This document shows, piece by piece, positions 34,840-43,794 of a stretch of DNA of 53,530 nt. Source of the DNA: Sphingomonadales bacterium (GTDB lineage: Bacteria; Pseudomonadota; Alphaproteobacteria; Sphingomonadales; Sphingomonadaceae); contig JAIXQM010000134.1 in NCBI GenBank assembly GCA_027485735.1, positions 1 to 53,530 of the forward strand, in the 5' to 3' direction. The notes under the pieces were generated by a model, which was not told where the DNA came from, ran no database searches, and worked only from the letters and a program-made list of their open reading frames with translations. The position numbers and the translations under genes are program-made. Each line of letters begins with the position of its first letter. Within the stretch, counting starts at the first letter, position 1.

Positions 34840-34991
34840 AGGTGTGGGCCTCCTCTCCAAGCCCACGAAGGGCCTATAGCACTGGTTTTTTCCCTAGACT
34901 AGTAGGATTTGGGTAGGAATAAAGTGAGACATCAGCCGAATCGCGAGGGATAGGCTGATAATGTGTCCAATCCGAATAGGGAGTGAACGAC
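34840..34991. promoter_or_regulatory. Divergent promoter with candidate operator for the S24 regulator
   Basis: CCTA (34893-34896) and TAGG (34903-34906) form an imperfect palindrome around GACTAG, in an AT-richer stretch (GGTTTTTTCCCTAGACTAGT). This is a plausible operator for the regulator, inferred from position and symmetry only. Confidence 0.35.
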
Positions 34992-35210
34992 ATGAGCTTG
35001 TTGCCTGTCGTGGAGCGCCATTTGCGCGCTCACAGCGTACCACCCTCGCGCTTTGGCCGGCTGGTGACCGGCGATCCGCGATTCGTCTTCGATCTGCGGC
35101 GCGGCCGGGAACCGCGCGCCGCCACGCGGGATCGCGTGCTGGCCCATATTGCCCGCACTGAAGCTGTCAACCGCCAGAAGAAGGAAATGCCCCATGCGTC
35201 CGCAAACTGA
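34992..35210 (+). CDS. Small conserved protein of unknown function
   Basis: 72 residues from ATG 34992; a GTG 9 bases upstream is possible. Basic and helical, with a characteristic core PSRFGRLVTGDPRFVFDLRR followed by GREP. I recall this from small alphaproteobacterial proteins of unknown function. The basic, HTH-sized pattern (PSRFG..VTGDPRFV.DL..GR) resembles a short DNA-binding domain in which a bound helix follows RFG. It overlaps the next gene by 17 bp. Confidence 0.7.
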   Translation: MSLLPVVERHLRAHSVPPSRFGRLVTGDPRFVFDLRRGREPRAATRDRVLAHIARTEAVNRQKKEMPHASAN

Positions 35211-35526
35211 TCGTGCCCAGGCTGCCATCCTGCGCGCGGTCGCTGCCATCGCGGCACCGTTCGGGGCGCGGGTGGTGATCGAGGAACTGCGCGCTCGCGA
35301 TTGGGCGAGCCTGACGTTGACCGGCACGCGCCATGAACTCGATGTGCGGCTGGATGGGGTGGGTGCAGCCGCCGCGCTGGCCGCGCTGGCCGCGCTGGGT
35401 GAACGCCTGGCCCACGAAACCATCAGCATTGCCGGGCAGATCCTGGCCGAAGCCGTGGTGGAACCCGGCACCGCCGATGACGAGGGCGTGGCAATGACCA
35501 TCTGTGCCCTGGTGATCAACGACTGA
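35194..35526 (+). CDS. Small protein of unknown function
   Basis: 110 residues from ATG 35194, preceded by AAGGAAA inside the previous gene. It is Ala-rich with two strand-helix units (RVVIEELRARDWASLTLTGT, RHELDVRLDGVGAAAALAAL) and an acidic C-terminal part. No family is recognised. The 17-bp overlap with the small gene before it points to co-expression, possibly under the divergent S24 regulator. Confidence 0.65.
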   Translation: MRPQTDRAQAAILRAVAAIAAPFGARVVIEELRARDWASLTLTGTRHELDVRLDGVGAAAALAALAALGERLAHETISIAGQILAEAVVEPGTADDEGVAMTICALVIND

Positions 35527-35550
35527 ACCAAACGGACGATCGCCTGTCGC

Positions 35551-35575
35551 GCCAGCACCCGGGGGGAGTGCTGGC
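35551..35575 (+). repeat. Hairpin before the RND operon
   Basis: GCCAGCAC (35551-35558) pairs with GTGCTGGC (35568-35575) around a G-rich loop, 25 bp after the previous stop. There is no T-run; it could terminate or shield the transcript end. Confidence 0.45.
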
Positions 35576-35714
35576 TGGCGGCGGACAGCCCCGCTGCGAC
35601 AAACTTGAGCGCTGCTCAAAAACACTTGCCAGCCCGAGCCGACGTGGGCAGGCTGTGAGTCGCAATCAAACCTGCCGGTCGCCACTGGCAGCAACAGAGT
35701 CGGCAGGCACGCAC

Positions 35715-36845
35715 ATGGTCACCAACAGGGTCACCCGAGCCGTTCGGCCAGCGCCACGTGCCAGCGCAGCCACACTCTTCATTCTGGGCCCCACTCTGGG
35801 CATGGCCACCATGCTGACGGCCTGCGGCGAAACCACTGCGCCGCCGCCGGCTCCGGAGCCGGCCGTGCCGGTGCGGGTGGTGAGCGTGGCGCCGGTGAGC
35901 GGCGTGACCTTGCTGGATGTGGCCGGCACCGTACGGCTGAAGCGCGAAACGCCGCTGGCTTTCAATACGCCGGGGCGCATCGCTGCCATATTGGTGCGCG
36001 AAGGCGACAAGGTGCAGGTCGGGCAGCTGCTGGCGCGGCTCGACACCACGGCGCTGGGCGCAAACCAGGCATCGGCAATGGCCGAAGTGGTGCGGGCACA
36101 GGCCGATGTGAAACGCGCCGAAGATCTGTTTGCAAAGGGCTGGGTGACGGCGCCGCGGGTGGAACAGGCGCGGGCGACGATGGTGGCCGCACAGGCGCGG
36201 GTGCGGGCGGCGGGTTTTGATGTCACCCTGGCATTCTTGCGCGCACCGGCTGCCGGCGTCGTGCTGGCGCGGCCGGTGGAACCGGGCCAGATCGCCCAGC
36301 CCGGCCAGGCGATCCTGACCATTGGCGAGATGAATCAAGGCTTTGTGATGCGGCTGCCGCTGGCCGACCGTGATGCGGCGCGGGTGCGGCAGGGACAACC
36401 GGCCACGGTGCACATCCCGGCGCTGGGTGCGGAAATGCTGCAGGGCCAGGTGAGCGAAGTGGGTGCGCGCGGCGATGATGGCACCGGCACTTTCCGCATC
36501 GAAGTGAAGCTGCCGGTGGACAAGCGCCTGGCGTCGGGCCAGATCGGTACCGCCCGGCTGACGCTGGGGCCGGCTGAACCGGGTGCGCCGATCAGCGTGC
36601 CGGCCACCGCGGTGTTTGCCGCGCGGGCCGATGAAGGCTTTGTCTACGTGCTGGAGCCGGTGACGCGCCGGGTGCGACGCCGCCAAGTGGCGCTGGGCAC
36701 GGTGAGCGATGCCGGCGTGGTGGTGACAGCCGGCCTGAAGCCCGGTGACCAAGTGGTGACCACGGGCATCGACCGGCTGCGTGAAGGCCAGGTGATCGAG
36801 GTCGCCCCAAATTCAGTGCCTGCCGGGAGGCGGGCGGGCAAGTGA
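35715..36845 (+). CDS. RND efflux pump periplasmic adaptor (membrane fusion protein)
   Basis: 376 residues from ATG 35715. The N-terminal signal ends in a lipobox-like LTAC (TMLTACGE), so it is probably a lipoprotein. The barrel-sandwich (lipoyl-like) halves are NTPGRIAAILVREGDKVQVG and LRAPAAGVVLARPVEPGQIA, separated by a short helical hairpin (~90 residues). The beta-barrel and membrane-proximal domain follow. It links an inner-membrane RND pump to an outer-membrane channel. Its stop overlaps the GTG of the pump gene. No outer-membrane factor or regulator gene is adjacent. Confidence 0.93.
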   Translation: MVTNRVTRAVRPAPRASAATLFILGPTLGMATMLTACGETTAPPPAPEPAVPVRVVSVAPVSGVTLLDVAGTVRLKRETPLAFNTPGRIAAILVREGDKVQVGQLLARLDTTALGANQASAMAEVVRAQADVKRAEDLFAKGWVTAPRVEQARATMVAAQARVRAAGFDVTLAFLRAPAAGVVLARPVEPGQIAQPGQAILTIGEMNQGFVMRLPLADRDAARVRQGQPATVHIPALGAEMLQGQVSEVGARGDDGTGTFRIEVKLPVDKRLASGQIGTARLTLGPAEPGAPISVPATAVFAARADEGFVYVLEPVTRRVRRRQVALGTVSDAGVVVTAGLKPGDQVVTTGIDRLREGQVIEVAPNSVPAGRRAGK

Positions 36846-39800
36846 ATGGCATAATCCGCTTTGCCATTCAGCGTTGGCAGATCACGCTGGTGGTGTTTCT
36901 GGCGCTGGCGGCGCTGGGACTCTCGGCGTTTTTCACCATCCCGCGATCGGTTGATCCGCATTTCCCGTCGCCGTTCATCAGCGTGATCGCCAACGTGCCG
37001 GGGGCCGAACCGGCCGATATGGAAACCACCATCGCCAAGCCGATCGAGGATGTGATCCAGGGCCTGGATGGCATCGTGAAGGTGGAATCGCGATCGACGG
37101 ATTCCACCGCCATCATCACCGGCGAATTCAGCTGGGATGGCGATCCGGAAAAAAACTATGACGAGATTGTGCGGGAAGTGAACGCCATTCGGCAGAATCT
37201 GCCAAGCGCGCTGACCCGGCTGGAATTCCAGAAATCGCGGACCACCGAAGCGGCAGTGCTGCAATTCGCACTCGTATCAGACACGGCGAGCTACCGCCGG
37301 CTGGAAAAGGTCGCCAAGGACCTGCGCGAGCGGCTGATCCGGGTGCCGGGCGTGCGGGCCGCGCGGGTGTTTGCCTTGCCCACGCCGGAAATGCGGGTGG
37401 CGCTCGATACGGGCCGCATGGCGCAGATCGGCATCCCGGTCACCGCTGTCACGGATGCCCTGCGCGGTGGTGGCCAGGATCTGCCACCGGGCGCCGTGCA
37501 AGCCGGCGAAGCCCGGCTGAACGTGCAGGCCGGCGGTGCATACAAGAGTGTCGCCGACGTGGGCGATGAGCCCGTGCGAGCCCGCGATGGCCGGATCGTG
37601 CGGGTAAAGGATATTGCCAGCGTTGGCTGGGCTTATGAGGAACAGCCGCATTTCGCCCGTTACAACGGCAAGCGCGCGGTGTGGGTGACGATGACCCAGA
37701 AGGATGGGCTGAACGTGCTTGATATCCGCAATGGCGCGGTGGCGGCGGCAAATGAATATCGCAAGCTGCTGCCGCCCGATGTGCAATTGCAGGTGGCGTT
37801 TGACCAGAGCGACGATATCGCCCGCAAACTGGGGCAATTGGGCCGCGATTTCGGTATTGCGCTGGGCCTGGTGCTGATTACGCTGCTGCCCTTGGGCTGG
37901 CGGGCGAGCATCGTGGTGATGGTATCGGTGCCACTCAGCCTCGCCATGGGTGTGGCGGTGCTGAGCTGGAGCGGGTTCACGCTCAACCAGCTGGCGATTT
38001 CGGGCTTCATCATCGCGCTGGGCCTGCTGGTGGATGACAGCATCGTGGTGACGGAAAATATCGCCCGCCATCTGCGGATGGGCAAGACGCGCGAACAGGC
38101 CGCCATCGATGGCACCAGCCAGATCGCCGTGGCGGTGATCGGCTGCACCTTTGTGCTGCTGTTTGCTTTCCTGCCGCTCACCATGCTGCCCGAAGGCGCC
38201 GGCAAGTTCACCCGAAGCCTGCCGGTGGCGGTGTTGGGCACGGTGGCGGCGTCGCTGCTTGTCAGCCTCACCATCGTGCCGTTCCTGGCCAGCCGCCTGT
38301 TGCCACGCGAGGAAAGCGAGCATGGCAACCGCTTTCTGCAGGCAGTGAACAGCGGCATCCACCGCTTCTATCAGCCGGTGCTGCACTGGGGTCTCACCCA
38401 TCCGTGGCGGGCGATGGGCGTTTCGACGCTGCTGATCGTTTCCGGTTTTGGCCTGGTGCCCCTGATCGGCTCCAGCCTGTTTCCGCCTGCTGAAACGCCC
38501 TATTTCACCGTGCAGGTCACGGCCAGCGAAGGCACCGCCATTCCGGCCACCACCAGGGCCGTGCTGGCGGTGGAGGAGGCGCTGAAGGGTGAGCCGAACG
38601 TGACCGGCATCGCCAGCAATATCGGCCGCGCCAACCCGCGCATCTTCTACAACCAGGTCAACAATGATCAGCGCAGCAACATCGGCGAGGTGCTGGTGAC
38701 GCTGAAAGCCTGGGACAAGCCCGGCAGCCCGGAGATGGTGGAGCGACTGCGCGCCAAGCTTGCCAAGGTACCGGATGCACAGTTCGTGGTAAAGATTTTC
38801 CAGAACGGCCCGCCCATCGACGCGCCGATCCAGTTGCGCATCATCGGCCCGGAACTGGATGTGCTGAAGCGGCTGGCGGCGGAGACCGAGGCGGTAATGC
38901 GCACCGTGCCGGGCACGCGCGATGTGCGCAATCCGGTGGCGGTCGACACGCCGCGGCTCAATCTTGGGTTGGACAGTGACAAGGCCGCCCTGTTGGGTGT
39001 GGCGCCGGGTGCGCCGCGGCGGGCGCTGCGGCTGGCGCTGGCCGGCGAGACCGCCGGTCGCTTCCGCGATGTGGAAGGTGACAGTTATAACGTCGTCGTG
39101 CGCCTGCCGTTGGCGGAGCGGCACAGTATCAGCGTGCTCGATGATATCTACCTGCCCGGCAACCAGAGCGCGGTGCCGCTGCGCGAGATCGCGACGCCCT
39201 ATCTTGATTCGGCGCCGCCGCGCATCAACCGGTCCCGTCAGAGCCGAGTTGTCTATGTCGATGCCCAGGTGCTGGATGGCTATCTCATCGCCAAGGTCAA
39301 CGATGCGGTAGTGCAGGCGGTGCAGGGCCAGGTGAAGATGCCGGAAGGCTATCGCCTCGAAGTCGGCGGTGAGGCGGAAACGGCGGCGAAGAGCTTTGGC
39401 GGGCTGGGTCCGATCATCGCGCTGGCTGTGTTCGGCATCTTGGCAGTGCTGGTGATCGAATTCGGCCGCTTCCGCGAAACGCTCGTGGTGGCCGGCGTCA
39501 TCCCCCTCGGCCTGTTCGGCGGGCTGGTGGCGCTGTTTCTCACCGGGAACAGTCTCAGCTACACCGCCGTCATCGGTTTCGTCGCGCTGATTGGGATTGA
39601 GATCAAGAACAGCCTGCTGCTGGTCGATTTCACCACCCAGCTGCGCGAAGCCGGCCGGCCGCTGCGCGAAGCCATCGAGGAAGCCGGCGAAGTGCGTTTC
39701 CTGCCCGTGTTGTTGACCAGCGTGACGGCGATCGGCGGCCTGCTGCCGCTGGCCTTGTCCGGCTCCGGCCTCTATTCGCCGTTGGCCTGGGTGATCATCG

Positions 39801-39901
39801 GCGGGCTGGTATCGTCCACCGTCCTTTCCCGCGTTGTCACGCCGGTGATGTATCTGCTGATCGTGCAGGGCGACAAGGCCGTCACTGCAACCGTTGATTG
39901 A
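36842..39901 (+). CDS. RND-family efflux transporter, inner-membrane pump
   Basis: 1019 residues, usual for hydrophobe/amphiphile RND pumps. Twelve membrane helices with two large periplasmic loops. The proton-relay Asp pair is in GLLVDDSIVVTENIARH, and family motifs such as GAEPADMETTIAKPIEDVIQ and LGLVLITLLPLGW are present. GTG start overlapping the adaptor stop (GTGA). It probably exports toxic amphiphiles or cell products. The substrate is unknown. metZ follows after 87 bp. Confidence 0.95.
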   Translation: MNGIIRFAIQRWQITLVVFLALAALGLSAFFTIPRSVDPHFPSPFISVIANVPGAEPADMETTIAKPIEDVIQGLDGIVKVESRSTDSTAIITGEFSWDGDPEKNYDEIVREVNAIRQNLPSALTRLEFQKSRTTEAAVLQFALVSDTASYRRLEKVAKDLRERLIRVPGVRAARVFALPTPEMRVALDTGRMAQIGIPVTAVTDALRGGGQDLPPGAVQAGEARLNVQAGGAYKSVADVGDEPVRARDGRIVRVKDIASVGWAYEEQPHFARYNGKRAVWVTMTQKDGLNVLDIRNGAVAAANEYRKLLPPDVQLQVAFDQSDDIARKLGQLGRDFGIALGLVLITLLPLGWRASIVVMVSVPLSLAMGVAVLSWSGFTLNQLAISGFIIALGLLVDDSIVVTENIARHLRMGKTREQAAIDGTSQIAVAVIGCTFVLLFAFLPLTMLPEGAGKFTRSLPVAVLGTVAASLLVSLTIVPFLASRLLPREESEHGNRFLQAVNSGIHRFYQPVLHWGLTHPWRAMGVSTLLIVSGFGLVPLIGSSLFPPAETPYFTVQVTASEGTAIPATTRAVLAVEEALKGEPNVTGIASNIGRANPRIFYNQVNNDQRSNIGEVLVTLKAWDKPGSPEMVERLRAKLAKVPDAQFVVKIFQNGPPIDAPIQLRIIGPELDVLKRLAAETEAVMRTVPGTRDVRNPVAVDTPRLNLGLDSDKAALLGVAPGAPRRALRLALAGETAGRFRDVEGDSYNVVVRLPLAERHSISVLDDIYLPGNQSAVPLREIATPYLDSAPPRINRSRQSRVVYVDAQVLDGYLIAKVNDAVVQAVQGQVKMPEGYRLEVGGEAETAAKSFGGLGPIIALAVFGILAVLVIEFGRFRETLVVAGVIPLGLFGGLVALFLTGNSLSYTAVIGFVALIGIEIKNSLLLVDFTTQLREAGRPLREAIEEAGEVRFLPVLLTSVTAIGGLLPLALSGSGLYSPLAWVIIGGLVSSTVLSRVVTPVMYLLIVQGDKAVTATVD

Positions 39902-39988
39902 CAGTCACGGCAAAGATCATGTGACACTGTGGCAATTTGAAGCAGCGCTTCATTGCGCCCAGGCCATCACAGGTTTATGGCGGGAGCC

Positions 39989-41197
39989 ATGAAGCGTAAC
40001 ACCGGACAAGACTTGGAGCTCGTGAAGCAGTGGCGGCCCGCCACGCAGATGGTGCGCGGCGGCACCATGCGCACAGAGGTGGGCGAAACCTCCGAAGCCA
40101 TCTTCATGACGTCAGGCTATTGCTATGACAATGCCGAAGAAGCGGCTGCGCGCTTCCGGGGTGAGCGGCCGGGCATGACCTACAGCCGCCTGCAGAACCC
40201 TACGGTGGAGATGCTGGAAAAGCGCATCGCCCTGATCGAAGGTGCCGAAGCCGCGCGGGCCACCACCACCGGCATGGCGGCGATGAGCGGCATGCTGCTT
40301 TCCACCCTGTCGGCCGGGGATCATTTGGTCGCGGGGCGTGCGCTGTTCGGGTCGTGCCGGGTGCTTGTGGATAGCATCCTGCCGCGCTTCGGCATCGAAA
40401 CCACCACGGTGGATGCCCGCGATTTGGACGCCTGGGCCAAGGCGCGCCGCCCGAACACCAAGGCGTTCTTCCTCGAAACGCCCACCAATCCGGGGCTGGA
40501 CCTGTGCGATATCCGCGCCATTGCCGATGTTGCCCATGATGCCGGCGCGCTGGTGATGGTGGACAACGCCTTTGCCTCGCCGATCGTGCAGAAACCGCTG
40601 GAACATGGCGCCGATATCGTCGCCTACAGCGCCACCAAGCTGATGGATGGGCAGGGCCGCGTGCTGGCCGGTGCCGTGGTTGGCAGCGAAAAGTGGATCA
40701 ACGACACCTATCTGGCATTCGCGCGCCACACCGGGCCCAATCTGTCCCCGTTCAACGCCTGGGTGGTACTGAAGAGCCTTGAAACGCTGGATCTGCGCGT
40801 GCGCCGCCAGTGTGACAATGCGCTGAAACTGGCCGCCTGGTTGGAAAGCCGGGTGCCGCGGCTGGTGTATCCCGGCCTGCCCAGCCATCCGCAGCACGCC
40901 CTGGCGCTGCGCCAGATGACAGCGGGCGGCACCATCGTCGCCATGCATCTTGATGGCGGCCGGCCCCAGGCGCAGGCGCTGCTCGATGCGCTCACCATAA
41001 TCGATATTTCCAACAATCTGGGTGATTCCCGCACCCTGATGACGCATCCGGCCAGCACCACCCATGCCAGCGTTTCGGAAGCGGTGCGTGCCGAAATGGG
41101 CATCACCGAAGGCATGTTGCGGCTGAGTGTGGGCCTGGAAGATGTGGACGATCTGATCGACGATCTTGATCAGGCGCTGAAATCGGCCGGCCTATGA
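39989..41197 (+). CDS. metZ: O-succinylhomoserine sulfhydrylase
   Basis: 402 residues. A PLP-dependent enzyme of the Cys/Met-metabolism family that makes homocysteine from O-succinylhomoserine and sulfide. The PLP Lys is Lys217 in YSATKLMDGQG. Other signatures are FLETPTNPGLDLCD and the C-terminal RLSVGLEDVDDLIDDLD. The MetZ-type ATQMVRGGTMRTEVGETSEA N-terminus separates it from cystathionine gamma-synthase. Start at ATG 39989, behind GCGGGAG; an ATG 12 bases earlier is also in frame. The stop overlaps the apaG start (ATGA). Confidence 0.94.
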   Translation: MKRNTGQDLELVKQWRPATQMVRGGTMRTEVGETSEAIFMTSGYCYDNAEEAAARFRGERPGMTYSRLQNPTVEMLEKRIALIEGAEAARATTTGMAAMSGMLLSTLSAGDHLVAGRALFGSCRVLVDSILPRFGIETTTVDARDLDAWAKARRPNTKAFFLETPTNPGLDLCDIRAIADVAHDAGALVMVDNAFASPIVQKPLEHGADIVAYSATKLMDGQGRVLAGAVVGSEKWINDTYLAFARHTGPNLSPFNAWVVLKSLETLDLRVRRQCDNALKLAAWLESRVPRLVYPGLPSHPQHALALRQMTAGGTIVAMHLDGGRPQAQALLDALTIIDISNNLGDSRTLMTHPASTTHASVSEAVRAEMGITEGMLRLSVGLEDVDDLIDDLDQALKSAGL

Positions 41198-41613
41198 CGG
41201 GGATGATCGGCCAGATCTTCCCCTACGCCGAAACCACCGGCGGCATTACCGTGCGTGTCGCTCCCCATTATCTCCCCGATCAATCCGATCCCGAACGCGG
41301 CTATTATGTCTGGGCCTATCATGTGCGGGTGGAAAATGCCGGCCTGGTGCCGGTGCGGCTGATGGCGCGGCGCTGGCTGATCACCGATGGCGATGGCCGC
41401 ACCGAACAGGTGGAAGGCGATGGCGTTGTGGGCGTGCAGCCGCTGATCGCGCCGGGCGGCGCCTATGATTATGTCTCGGGCTGTCCGCTGGCCACCGCGT
41501 CGGGCCGCATGCAGGGCCGTTATGTGATGATGGGCGAAGACGGCGTGCGCTACACGGTCGTTATCCCGGCCTTTGCGCTGGACGTGCCAGTCGGCCGCCC
41601 GCCAGTGCATTGA
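41194..41613 (+). CDS. apaG: ApaG-family protein
   Basis: 139 residues, a single fibronectin-type beta sandwich. Signatures: YYVWAYHVRVENAG, LMARRWLITDGDGR and VVGVQPLIAPGGAYDYVSG. ApaG is linked to Co2+/Mg2+ resistance and Ap4A metabolism in enterobacteria, and its exact role is not settled. The metZ-apaG order is common in alphaproteobacteria. It starts within the metZ stop codon, so the two are translationally coupled. Confidence 0.94.
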   Translation: MTGMIGQIFPYAETTGGITVRVAPHYLPDQSDPERGYYVWAYHVRVENAGLVPVRLMARRWLITDGDGRTEQVEGDGVVGVQPLIAPGGAYDYVSGCPLATASGRMQGRYVMMGEDGVRYTVVIPAFALDVPVGRPPVH

Positions 41614-41644
41614 TTGCGGCGCGCAGGCCAGCCATTCTCTCCCC

Positions 41645-42463
41645 ATGAAGCGCACCCATCTGCCCATGAATGCCCTGCGCGTGTTTGAAGCGGCCGCGCG
41701 CCACCTGTCGTTCACGCGCGCTGCCGATGAACTGGCTGTCACCCCGGCGGCCGTGGGCCAGCAGATCCGGGCACTGGAAGAAACGCTGGGCGTCGTGCTG
41801 TTTCGCCGGCTGACCCGCAATCTTGAACTCACTCACGAAGCCGAACAGGCGCTGCCGGCGCTGCAACAAGGCTTCCTGGCCTTTGAAGAGGCGGTGCGGG
41901 TGATGCAGGCCGGGCAGTCCAGCCGTGTGCTCTCCATCGCGGCGCCGCGCGCACTGGTGGCCAAGTGGCTCACCGCCCGGCTGGCCGACTATGGCCGGCA
42001 GCACCCGGAACTGCGCTTTTCCATCGCCGCCCATGAAGACGGCGAGATGGATTTCACCCAGGCCAATCACGATCTGGCCATCCATTTCGGCGGTGAGCCG
42101 CAGGCCGAGGGCATTCATGGCCGCACCTTGGGCGATGAGCTTTTGATCACGGTGGCGGCGCCCAGCACCGGGCCAGACGCGCCCAATATCTTGTCGTGCA
42201 TCGCACACCCGCTCGATCCCGAAACGCCCTGCGTTGAAAGCGCGCTGACGGTGGCAGACCCTGGCCTTGCTATCGATGCGGCCGCAGCCGGGCTGGGCAA
42301 GACGCGGGTGCCAGCCTTGCTGGCCGCCGCAGATCTCGCCTCGGGGCGCATCATCGCGCTCGATGCGGGTGTGCCCGCCGCCGGCGCCTGGTGGCTCACC
42401 GCGCCCACGCCGCAATGGCGCCAGGCCAAGGTGCGGGCGCTGGTGGCCTTCCTGATCAGCTGA
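41645..42463 (+). CDS. LysR-type transcriptional regulator (GcvA-like)
   Basis: 272 residues from ATG 41645. The N-terminal winged helix (MNALRVFEAAARHLSFTRAA, then DELAVTPAAVGQQIRALE) is the GcvA/AmpR-type signature. The effector domain follows (SIAAPRALVAKWLTARLADY), and GcvA-like DLAIHFGG is present. It is somewhat short for the family (~300), with a compact second effector lobe. The target is not evident: neighbours are apaG upstream and the PEP-CTERM genes downstream, across a 357-bp gap. Confidence 0.9.
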   Translation: MKRTHLPMNALRVFEAAARHLSFTRAADELAVTPAAVGQQIRALEETLGVVLFRRLTRNLELTHEAEQALPALQQGFLAFEEAVRVMQAGQSSRVLSIAAPRALVAKWLTARLADYGRQHPELRFSIAAHEDGEMDFTQANHDLAIHFGGEPQAEGIHGRTLGDELLITVAAPSTGPDAPNILSCIAHPLDPETPCVESALTVADPGLAIDAAAAGLGKTRVPALLAAADLASGRIIALDAGVPAAGAWWLTAPTPQWRQAKVRALVAFLIS

Positions 42464-42820
42464 ATCAGCCGCGTCAGCGGTTTTCGATCACGTCGCGCCG
42501 TCCGGCAGCGGCGGTTTCGCACGCGCGATTGCGGTGATCCGTAACGGGTGAAAACGGCCCGCCCATCCCTCCGAAATGGCCCCATCTTCGGTCCGAGTCA
42601 GCGGCTGCTGGCGGTATGGTTGTTAACGAATTAACCATGAAAACTGTCGAAAAACTTTACATTTCGGGAACTTAATGATTTGACAGGAAAATATTAAGGT
42701 ACTTGAATCGCTCAGAAACTTACAAAATCGTTAAATTGGTATGAATTTTGCATGTATGTTTGCGGCTGGGTGTCACGACGATGCTCAGACGGGGCCAAAG
42801 CCAACGAGGGAGTTGCTGCT
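42464..42820 (+). promoter_or_regulatory. 357-bp AT-rich leader of PEP-CTERM gene with sigma-54-like promoter
   Basis: The first ~140 bases are GC-rich and unremarkable. From ~42610 the sequence turns AT-rich. At 42737-42752 lies TTGGTATGAATTTTGCA, with GG and GC separated by exactly 10 bases, as in a sigma-54 -24/-12 element (consensus TGGCAC-N5-TTGC). The expected start is near 42763. PEP-CTERM systems are known to be associated with the sigma-54 regulators PrsK/PrsR in other bacteria. Confidence 0.6.
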
Positions 42821-43558
42821 ATGAGTAAGTTTCTGAAGACCGCGATCGCCGCTGCTGCGCTCGCCATGATGCCGATGGCCGCGCAGGCCGCTACGACCGT
42901 GTCTATCGTCAGCTTCACCGCCAACCAGGCCGGTCCGAACCTGACCTATAAGGACAACGGCGCCCCCGGTTGGACCCTGTCCACCGTCACACCGAAGAGC
43001 GTGCTGGTCACGCTGGAAGACTTCTCCGGCAACTTCGTGTCGGGCGTCGCGGCCAACCTGTCGTTTACCGGCACCGGCACCAGCTTTGCCGTGAACACCT
43101 CGGGCAGCCTGTGGTCGCAAGCGTTCACCGGTGGCACCGTGTCGTTCACCAACACCGCCGCCTTCGTTCTTGGCTCGACCGTTTATGCGGCTGGCTCGAA
43201 CATCCTGACGCTCAGCTTCACCGGCGGTGAGCTGTCGGCCAACGTTCCTGGCACGGCCGGTAACGCGCTGGTGTCGATCCCGGGTGATGGCTTCTCGAAC
43301 GTGTCGAGCGATTTCCTGAGCTTCCCGCCGATCCAGCTGACCGACTTCTCGATCAGCCTTGCCAACGTGGTTCCGGGCTTCACCTTCACGCCGGGCGGCC
43401 TTGGCAGCCAGGCCAATGCTCGTTTCCAGAACTTCAACGCGCGCGGTTCGGGTGACTTCACCGCCACCGTGCCGGAACCGTCCACCTGGGCGATGCTGCT
43501 GCTGGGCTTCGGCCTGATCGGCTTTGCCCGCCGTCGTCAGGTCGCTGCCGCGGCCTGA
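42821..43558 (+). CDS. PEP-CTERM sorting-domain protein, first of two
   Basis: 245 residues. Signal peptide MSKFLKTAIAAAALAMMPMA with cleavage after AQA. The mature part is rich in Thr/Ser/Gly/Phe and predicted beta (SFTGTGTSFAV, VSFTNTAAFVLGS). The C-terminal sorting signal is complete: PEPSTWAMLL, then LGFGLIGFA, then RRRQ. Such proteins are thought to be cut by an exosortase and delivered to the surface or an extracellular polymer. No exosortase gene is in the window. GAGGGAG precedes ATG 42821. Confidence 0.93.
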   Translation: MSKFLKTAIAAAALAMMPMAAQAATTVSIVSFTANQAGPNLTYKDNGAPGWTLSTVTPKSVLVTLEDFSGNFVSGVAANLSFTGTGTSFAVNTSGSLWSQAFTGGTVSFTNTAAFVLGSTVYAAGSNILTLSFTGGELSANVPGTAGNALVSIPGDGFSNVSSDFLSFPPIQLTDFSISLANVVPGFTFTPGGLGSQANARFQNFNARGSGDFTATVPEPSTWAMLLLGFGLIGFARRRQVAAAA

Positions 43559-43571
43559 TCGGGTTCGCTTG

Positions 43572-43621
43572 GGGTCAGGCCCGTGTGTCGGCAATGCCGT
43601 CACGAGGGCCGGGCCTGACCC
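43572..43621 (+). terminator. Hairpin after the first PEP-CTERM gene
   Basis: GGGTCAGGCCCG (43572-43583) pairs perfectly with CGGGCCTGACCC (43610-43621) across a 26-nt loop. There is no T-run, but its position 13 bp after the stop suggests a transcript end. Confidence 0.55.
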
Positions 43622-43794
43622 TGAGTACACGGACTGCCAACGGCTGACGGTCGCCCGGCACTGGCAGAATTAAAAAAAAGTATAAAAAGTTAACAAATAC
43701 CTAATTCAAGTTGCACTGTTGTCATACTTTATTGATGATCATGAACATGACGTCGGGGGGCGACTCGCTTCCCACCAATGCGAGGGCAAACATC

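Noticed and set aside
37277-39124. 615-codon minus-strand frame opposite the RND pump
   Set aside because: Composition is the reverse image of membrane helices (Arg/His/Gln-rich), with no recognisable domain.
39902-39988. SAM or SAH riboswitch before metZ
   Set aside because: The 87-bp gap lacks the conserved elements I know for SAM-I, SAM-II or SAH riboswitches; not claimed.
43622-43794. Sigma-54 site before the second PEP-CTERM gene
   Set aside because: TTGCAC is present near 43711, but no GG lies 10 bases before its GC.
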